From contig CM038463.1 in the NCBI GenBank assembly GCA_021464415.1, forward strand, positions 5,642,001-5,706,000: DNA of 64,000 nt, in the 5' to 3' direction. Source of the stretch: Lonicera japonica. Its lineage: Eukaryota; Streptophyta; Magnoliopsida; Dipsacales; Caprifoliaceae. Every line of letters starts with the position of its first letter. Positions within the stretch are counted from its first letter, which is position 1. Made by a program: the position numbers and the translations under genes. The notes beneath the pieces were generated by a model, which saw only the letters and a program-made list of their open reading frames with translations, did no database searches and was not told the DNA's origin. Positions 57,970-64,000 of the stretch are shown piece by piece.

Positions 57970-60593
57970 TTTGGGTTAATTTTTTCCGTTCTAGGCCATA
58001 ATGTAAATAAGACATGACGATGCTTTCACGTACAATATCTTTCCTAAATATAATGTAAATTTTTGATGTTATGGTCTAATTATTAAGTATACGCTGGTGT
58101 AAAATAGATCTATATTTTTTCAGCGTAAAGATTCCTTAAAAATACATAACTGTAGCTACTAATAATGTAAAACATTCATAAGGAAAACAAAAGCAAATAT
58201 CTTTAAAAGAAACATAATTGTAGATACCAATAATGTAAATCTTTAGTAAGGCAAAAAGAACATATAAAATTTAGCAACCCTTCTTAATAATAGATATCGA
58301 AAAAAGCACAATCTATACTATACCTAAAAGCACGAATAACTTTAAATGTTTTTCCTTAATCAAAAAAAAAAAACTTTAAATGTTTTTCCCTTTTTTTATG
58401 GACAAATATATCCTTTTATTCTAAAATTAAAATCTCCTACTCAAAATAAAAATTACGTTGTACAAAACATATGTCTTTTACTCAAAGTGAAATTCACAAT
58501 AGTATCAAATTACTCAACTAATGAAAAAATTTATGTATTTTATGTGTTCTACTCAAAATAAAATTAACAATAGTATCAAATTACTCTACTAATGAAAACC
58601 ACGTTGTAATACTCAAAATAAAATTAAAAAAATATTATGTCTTTTACTTCTTTTATTCTACTCAAAAGCGAATTAAAATCTTCTACTCAAAATCAAATTC
58701 ACGATGCTATCGTATTAATTTTGTTTAAACTCTACTTATTTTAGTTTATGTACTCTTCCAATGATATTACATCTCTTACAATACATCCTAATTTATTTCA
58801 ATAACAATTTCAAGTCACAAACTTATATATACACACATAAGCCATATCAAAAAACAGAAGACAGACTACCAGCTTCTCGAAATATACACGATTCGTTCTC
58901 TCTCTTTGAACATATTATTATTATTATTATAAAAGAACCCTATTTCATGAAACACCAGTTCAACAGAACAGTGGATATTGGTTAATGCTTCTATAATTTT
59001 TTTATGGTCGACAATAGTTCTGTCTCTGCGTAAATGATTTTTTTTACTATTTTATTGGTTAGTGTTTTTTTTATTGGTTAATGGTCAACAACAGTGTTTT
59101 TATTGGTTAGTGCTTTTTTATTATTAGTGGTTGCGTACACTTTAAATTTAATTAATTTCCTTGTCTAGTGGTTAAATCAAAAAAACAATTAATTAAACTA
59201 ATAATAAATGTACTAATTATATAATATACTTCAATACAGGTTTATGCTTGGCCACTCGCGAAAATTTGGCTCAACAATTTTAGTACACCTAATTGATTAT
59301 ACCATTATCTTACAATTTTAAATTACCTTCTACACTTGATATTATTGCTTTTGCTTTGGATAGAACTCCTTTTCTCTTTTTTTTTTCCAATTCCTTTTAC
59401 ATATTTATTACTAAGATTGATAACCTTTGTCAAACACTAAAGCCATGTGCAACGCACGTGCACAAGAGCTAATCTTTATAAAAGTATATTCAGGGATGGC
59501 AAAAAAATCCAACTCGGCGGGATTTTTTGAGATCGGGGCATGTTTGGTATTATTTTTTTAAAACCCGAACCAGGTTCGGAGTGGGTTAGGGTTTTGTTTG
59601 CTAAAAACCCGACCAACTTACATATATATATAAATATATTAATATAAAAATTATATATATAGTATTTATTTAAAAAAATAGACATTTTTTGACCAAGTGT
59701 GGGCCATTAGATCATATACAATAACACATTTATATAAACATTAATACATTAACACCTCCCATTTTTTGTTTATATATATATAATAATTTGAGTTAGGGCG
59801 GGTCGGGGTGAGTCTCCTAGGCATGCTTGCGGGGTGAGTTTGGGGTTTTTTAAAAAAAATATGTGTCGGATTCGGGGCGGGCTAGTTGATTTAGAAACCT
59901 AAATATATAGTAAACTACTAAAAACATAAAATATGAGAGCTCATTAATCCTTCACAATCTTAATCTTCTTCTTTATTTGGTCTTATATGGTATTGTCTTC
60001 CTTTTTCACTTGTACCTTCCATTTCCTGTAATTTTTAAGAGGTTCATCATCTTCTATAAAAATTATCTCTTTCACTGGAGCTTTGTCTTTAGACATCTTT
60101 ATCCAATTTCTTGATTGATTTGTATCGATCTCTCGAGCTTCTTCATATATTTTTACAATTTCTTTAGTTTTCTTCCTCGTCGATGTTTTCACGTTCTCAT
60201 TATAAGCCGCCTAATTTAGGTTTCTTGATATCTTCAACATCCTCGCCTTTTTTCATCTTCTCGTCCATCTATGACCTTTATGATGATTTTGATATCTTCA
60301 ACCTACTTCTTCATATGCTTCAATTCCGCCATTAGTGACAATTTCTCACGACCATCTTTTGGTTAATTTCATCACTACTTTAACCAAGAATCTGTTTTCT
60401 TTGTCTGTAAATGAAATCATGTTTTGATGCAAATTGTTTCCCAACTTATCCTTTTCATTGTAATATTTTAAGTGTTTAAGAAAAAAATTAAAACCTTAAG
60501 AATAGCAAATGATATAGTAGGATTTTGGTAAATAATTCTTACCAGAGATTCTATAAACTCAGAAATAGGATACCCGATAAAAGAGGTGACTAA
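57970..60593. other. Intergenic AT-rich DNA with decayed repeats
   Basis: 58436-58735 has degenerate repeats of CTACTCAAAATAAAATT and AATAGTATCAAATTACTC. 59560-59890 has GGGTTAGGG, GGGCGGGTCGGG-type stretches like those in decayed plant MITEs. No gene is supported. Confidence 0.45.
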
Positions 60594-60954
60594 GGGTTAA
60601 TTGCACTTTGCCTCTCTCAACTATGCCCCTACTAGCACTTTGTCATTTGAACTATCAAAGTTAGCAACTAATCCCACCAACTATCAAATTTGTTGCACTC
60701 GACCATTTTTCTCTGACGGAGTTAAATTTGTTAGCAGTGAAATCCCCACCTGCATATCACGAGAGCTTTACTGAGGGTATAATAGGTATTTCATTAATTC
60801 CTAATTTCCCGCCAAAATTGATGTCTACACATCTGATATTTATGTACAGAGAGGCAGAGATAACGTAGAGAAGAGAGAGGGAGAGATAACGTAGAGAATC
60901 GAAGGGGGGAGAGTGTATAGAGAGAGATATTTCATCTATATTAACATAGACAAA

Positions 60955-61332
60955 ATGAATAACTTTCTTTGTTTTTGTCGCAATAGGGCAGTTGTCATCA
61001 CCTCATGGACTAATTTGAACCCTAGAAGAAGGTTTTGTTCATGTCGAGTTTGTGGGTATTTTCATTAAGTTAATCCACCTATGTGTGAGAGAGCAAAACA
61101 GGTGATCCCAGGTCTCCTTCAAAGGATTAATGAAAATGAAGTTACAGTGGCCCATTGCAGAGCAAGAGAAAGGGTAGTGTTAGTTTGTTTGGTTATGTCT
61201 TGGATATTCTTTATTATTACTTGGCTTTGTATGAATGGTGATGAAGGAAGTAAAGGGGACGTACATATGAATGGGATTTTGTGGGTATTAATATACAAGT
61301 TTTTCTGCTTTGTTTTAAGCTCTTTAATGTAG
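60955..61332 (+). pseudogene. GRF-type zinc-finger small protein with a stop codon
   Basis: Reading from the ATG at 60955 gives 126 codons with one internal TAA at 61066-61068 (codon 38). Before the stop: CFCRNRAVVITSWTNLNPRR and RFCSCRVCGYFH, which resemble the plant GRF zinc finger (Cys-rich, T.W T..NPGRRF). After it: NPPMCERAKQVIPGLLQRI, the usual PPMC segment, then a hydrophobic helix (VCLVMSWIFFIITWLC) and an end at 61332. Plant GRF proteins of this layout are short with a C-terminal membrane segment. The stop replaces a position that is Trp in relatives I recall. Restart at 61081 would lose the finger. Confidence 0.65.
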
Positions 61333-61944
61333 TGGAATGGTTTAAATAAAATGAAATGCAAAGTTCTTGTGTTATGAGGTTATATATCTTTTCAAAACAT
61401 AGTTCAAATGAAATGCAATGGTACTGTAGTGAAATGTAAGGTTTGAATGAAATGCAATGTTGTTTTGTGACTTAAACAAATTCATAAGTATTAGAATTGT
61501 ATCCATAAAACACAAACCTTAATCATTAATATGGGAACCATGTACATATAATTGATAAAGGATTACAATCCATAAAGGAACCAAGTACATGTAATCCATA
61601 ACAAAAGAGCAGTTGTCACCTTATGTAACTTAAACAAAAGAGTAGTAATTTGATAGTTGTTTAACCCATAAATATTACGAAAAAAAGTACTTCTAAGCCT
61701 CCCAAAATGATCCTTTTACAAAACAAGAAAGTCAATTGTTATGCCATCTTCAGTGCCTGGTGTAAACCATTTTCCCATGCCACTTGAATAAGCTGCCTGC
61801 TCTTGGACTTGATTGAGATGGAATTAGAGCTGACTGAGTATTAGACACCACCTTTTGTGGTTGCCTTTTCATAGTACCTTTTGCTTCCTCTGCCCCTTTG
61901 AGGCCTCACCTACATACACAATGCACTGAATGATTAAGACCCAC

Positions 61945-62664
61945 TTATAGCAAATAAATGTCAGCAATTACATTACAGAAACAAATTACAGCACTTACAG
62001 CAAGTTTTTTCCTCGAAGATGTAGCAGTAGCAACTGCACTTAAGTTCCCACATTTGTCCCTCTTAGTAAAATTCATTGGGCACTTTCTCTTGTTATGCTC
62101 AACTATACAACAAATTGTACACTTCATTGTCACTCCTTTCTTAATTAGCTTAATGCTATTCTTAGTTGTTGCACTCTACTTCTCATCAGCCTTCTTATTC
62201 CTCCCCTTTTTAGGCCTACCAGGTGGCCTACTATAATCTGGTGGAAGTATAAGGGGAATTACTAGTACTCTCCCAGGAGTTCTTGCAATTAACAGGATTT
62301 AACAAATTATAATATGTTTTTAGAAAAGTTTTCCCCAGATAACAATTGTGAACATACTTCTCTGGCTCCTTTGCTAGGTAATTCATGCAAGAGATTGCAT
62401 GTTGGCAAGGAATCCGAGTGAGGTCCCACTTTCTACAACTACAAGCCTTTTGAACTATGTCCACTTTTAATTGTGCACCATATGGACCTATAACCTCAAA
62501 TTTTTCATCTCCATTCCATTTTGGTATCCAATTGGCTACATCAAACTTGTTCTGCTTCACAATTGCTTGAATTGATGGACAAAGCAAACCCTCATATTTT
62601 TTCACATTGTCTCTCTTCTTATGAATTATATCCATTAATTTAATCCGTATTTTCTCAAGTATTG
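61945..62664 (-). pseudogene. MULE transposase C-terminal part with SWIM zinc finger
   Basis: The 62231-62664 frame has KKRDNVKKYEGLLCPSIQ, then the SWIM finger CSCRKWDLTRIPCQHAISC, then LAKEPEKYVHNCYLGKTFLK, as in MuDR-family transposases. After a frameshift (about 62235) come a basic GRPKKGRNKK patch and a zinc knuckle CTICCIVEHNKRKC (about 62100). A TAG lies between them. The DDE catalytic core is absent because the element is cut at 62664. Confidence 0.88.
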
Positions 62665-63110
62665 TGTAACACCCCATTTCCTTATCTCTTGCAAATCACA
62701 GCCTAAGCTGCGTAGAAGACAAAATTTGGCTCCAGAAAGACAAAATTTGGCTCCAGATAGCCAAATTGGGTTCTGTAAAGGTTAACGTGGTTCGGAGACT
62801 TCCAATGATTCATATTAATGTATTTAATTAGGTTAGAATGACCATAAGTCATTCTGGGAGGATCAAACAAAAATCAGCTCGTAAATAGCAAGTTTCGGTC
62901 CTACGCGATTAATGGTTTTTACCCGACTTTGGAAGTCCATATCTTCTTCATCCAAACTCCAAATGAGTCCCTGTGTGTACCTATATCTAGGTTTTAATCC
63001 ATTCTACAACTTTTGTGTTTTGGCCGAGACCCAATTCCCACTCCTTGATGATGAAAAGTGCGAGCGAAGTCGGTTTGGTGACCAAAAAGTTGAAGGAAGC
63101 AATTCTGGGC

Positions 63111-63193
63111 CATGTAGTCGACTACATGGGAAGTGAAGTAGTCGAATACCTCATGTAGTCGACTACATGATATTTAAGTATTCGACTACTTTG
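63111..63193. repeat. TAGTCGACTA palindrome cluster in the 62.7-kb LTR
   Basis: Two exact CATGTAGTCGACTACATG palindromes (63111-63128 and 63152-63169) alternate with GTAGTCGAATAC (about 63138) and GTATTCGACTAC (about 63178). Confidence 0.92.
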
Positions 63194-63208
63194 GGTTGGC
63201 GAGATTTT

Positions 63209-63216
63209 TTATATAT
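63209..63216 (+). promoter_or_regulatory. TATA-like box after the palindrome cluster
   Basis: TTATATAT lies about 15 bp after the last palindrome-like copy. It is a candidate LTR promoter. Confidence 0.45.
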
Positions 63217-64000
63217 CTTCTTTACCTCTTTCCTTCTCATTTCATCACCCAAACCTTGATAGCTTTAGAGAGAGAAGTGAGGGCTTATCTTAGAGGATTA
63301 TGAGGGATCACTCAAGGCTTGTTATTTCACACCTAACCAACACCATCATCATCATCTTCATCTTCTTCTCCACCTCCATCCTCCATTGCCAAGGGTTTTG
63401 AGCTCAAATTAGGGATTTCGGACTTGGTGCTTCTCCAGCTCGTTTCTTCCGCAATTCTTTGAGGGATTAACTCTCAATAGGTGGGAACAATAGTATTAAA
63501 GCTTATTTTTAAATTATTATGACATATTTACACCAAATCAAACAAAACCTAGGGTTTTTCTATAAATGCATGTTCATGGAGTTTTGGGATCAATTCTTTT
63601 TGATATTTGGTTTGATTTATACTTGATATGATTATAAATTATGGATTTTATGATAAGCCCCAATTTTATGTTGTTTTTGGTAAGTTTGGTACAAAACCCT
63701 TATGTACGGATACGATAGTGAACAGTATACACTAATACGTATACATACAATGCTATAATTAAAACTAAAGGTACTTTAGACATATAGTAACGTATATATG
63801 TGATATTGTTGTTGCACTAGAGTTACTGGTTCATGATTTACGAGATTTGTCACTTGCAAGACCAGTCTGTAGTTATGTTGGTTAAGGCTACAAGTTTATT
63901 TTGAACAAGTAATGTACTAAGCTTATATTAGAAGGTTTATATAGAACCTATATATTATACAAATGCTACATGATACCTGGCTTGGTGCCTAATTTATGAA

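Larger units (their letters stand above)
60594..62664 (-). mobile_element. Mutator-like element (MULE), right part cut by an LTR
   Basis: The outer end at 60594 begins GGGTTAATTGCACTTTGCC, an end type I associate with plant MULE elements. The element carries a minus-strand transposase C-terminus and a plus-strand GRF-type ORF facing it. The transposase stops at 62664, where an LTR begins, so its N-terminal half and other end lie beyond the window or are lost. Confidence 0.6.
62665..64000 (+). mobile_element. LTR retroelement start, runs off the window
   Basis: It begins TGTAACACCCC exactly where the MULE transposase is interrupted, with TATTG (62660-62664) as the candidate left target duplication. 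It holds a palindrome cluster and a TATA-like site. No right boundary was found before 64000, so it could be a long LTR or an LTR plus internal region. Confidence 0.6.

Overview
This is plant nuclear DNA, AT-rich and intron-bearing, from a eudicot. It is dominated by nested transposable elements around a small family of ankyrin-repeat genes with a PGG membrane domain. I cannot name the species. No rRNA, tRNA, CRISPR or bacterial operon structure was seen.

Only two genes look intact. They are tandem paralogues on the + strand: gene A (38843-45606, nine exons, 857 residues) and gene B (46388-50396, eight exons, 762 residues). Both have N-terminal ankyrin repeats, a charged linker of roughly 200-300 residues, further ankyrin repeats and a C-terminal PGG domain with about four membrane helices. 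Gene A has one extra mini-exon. Gene B lost the cytosolic tail after the last helix. A conserved upstream block shows that the promoter was duplicated with the gene. A third, dead copy (C, about 6680-17830) keeps the last two exons and the 3' UTR.

Layout. 1-5147: intergenic, with an RTE-type LINE (1928-3278). 5157-5816: a Mutator-like MITE with an array of inverted units. 6680-20440: ankyrin pseudogene C, split by a hAT element that itself holds a solo LTR, a near-complete Copia element, two MITEs and a microsatellite, then an L1-type LINE. 20868-35657: a solo LTR, a Gypsy fragment, and a decayed large-LTR Copia element holding two further LTR insertions, one of which carries a small LTR with heat-shock-element motifs. 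36234-36786: an unidentified decayed retroelement-like fragment. 38478-50396: genes A and B. 50936-57010: a foldback element split by a 5.7-kb CACTA transposon. 57170-57962: Helitron helicase remnant. 60594-62664: a Mutator-like element with a transposase C-terminus and a convergent GRF zinc-finger ORF. 62665-64000: the start of another LTR element.

The most interesting thread is regulatory. Several unrelated LTRs carry arrays of palindromes or known-type response motifs shortly upstream of their TATA boxes: TGTCGCGCGACA (nine exact copies), CATGTAGTCGACTACATG (shared between different LTR families), and heat-shock elements (GAAnnTTCnnGAA). The Copia leader at 15.3-15.5 kb carries a run of G-boxes.
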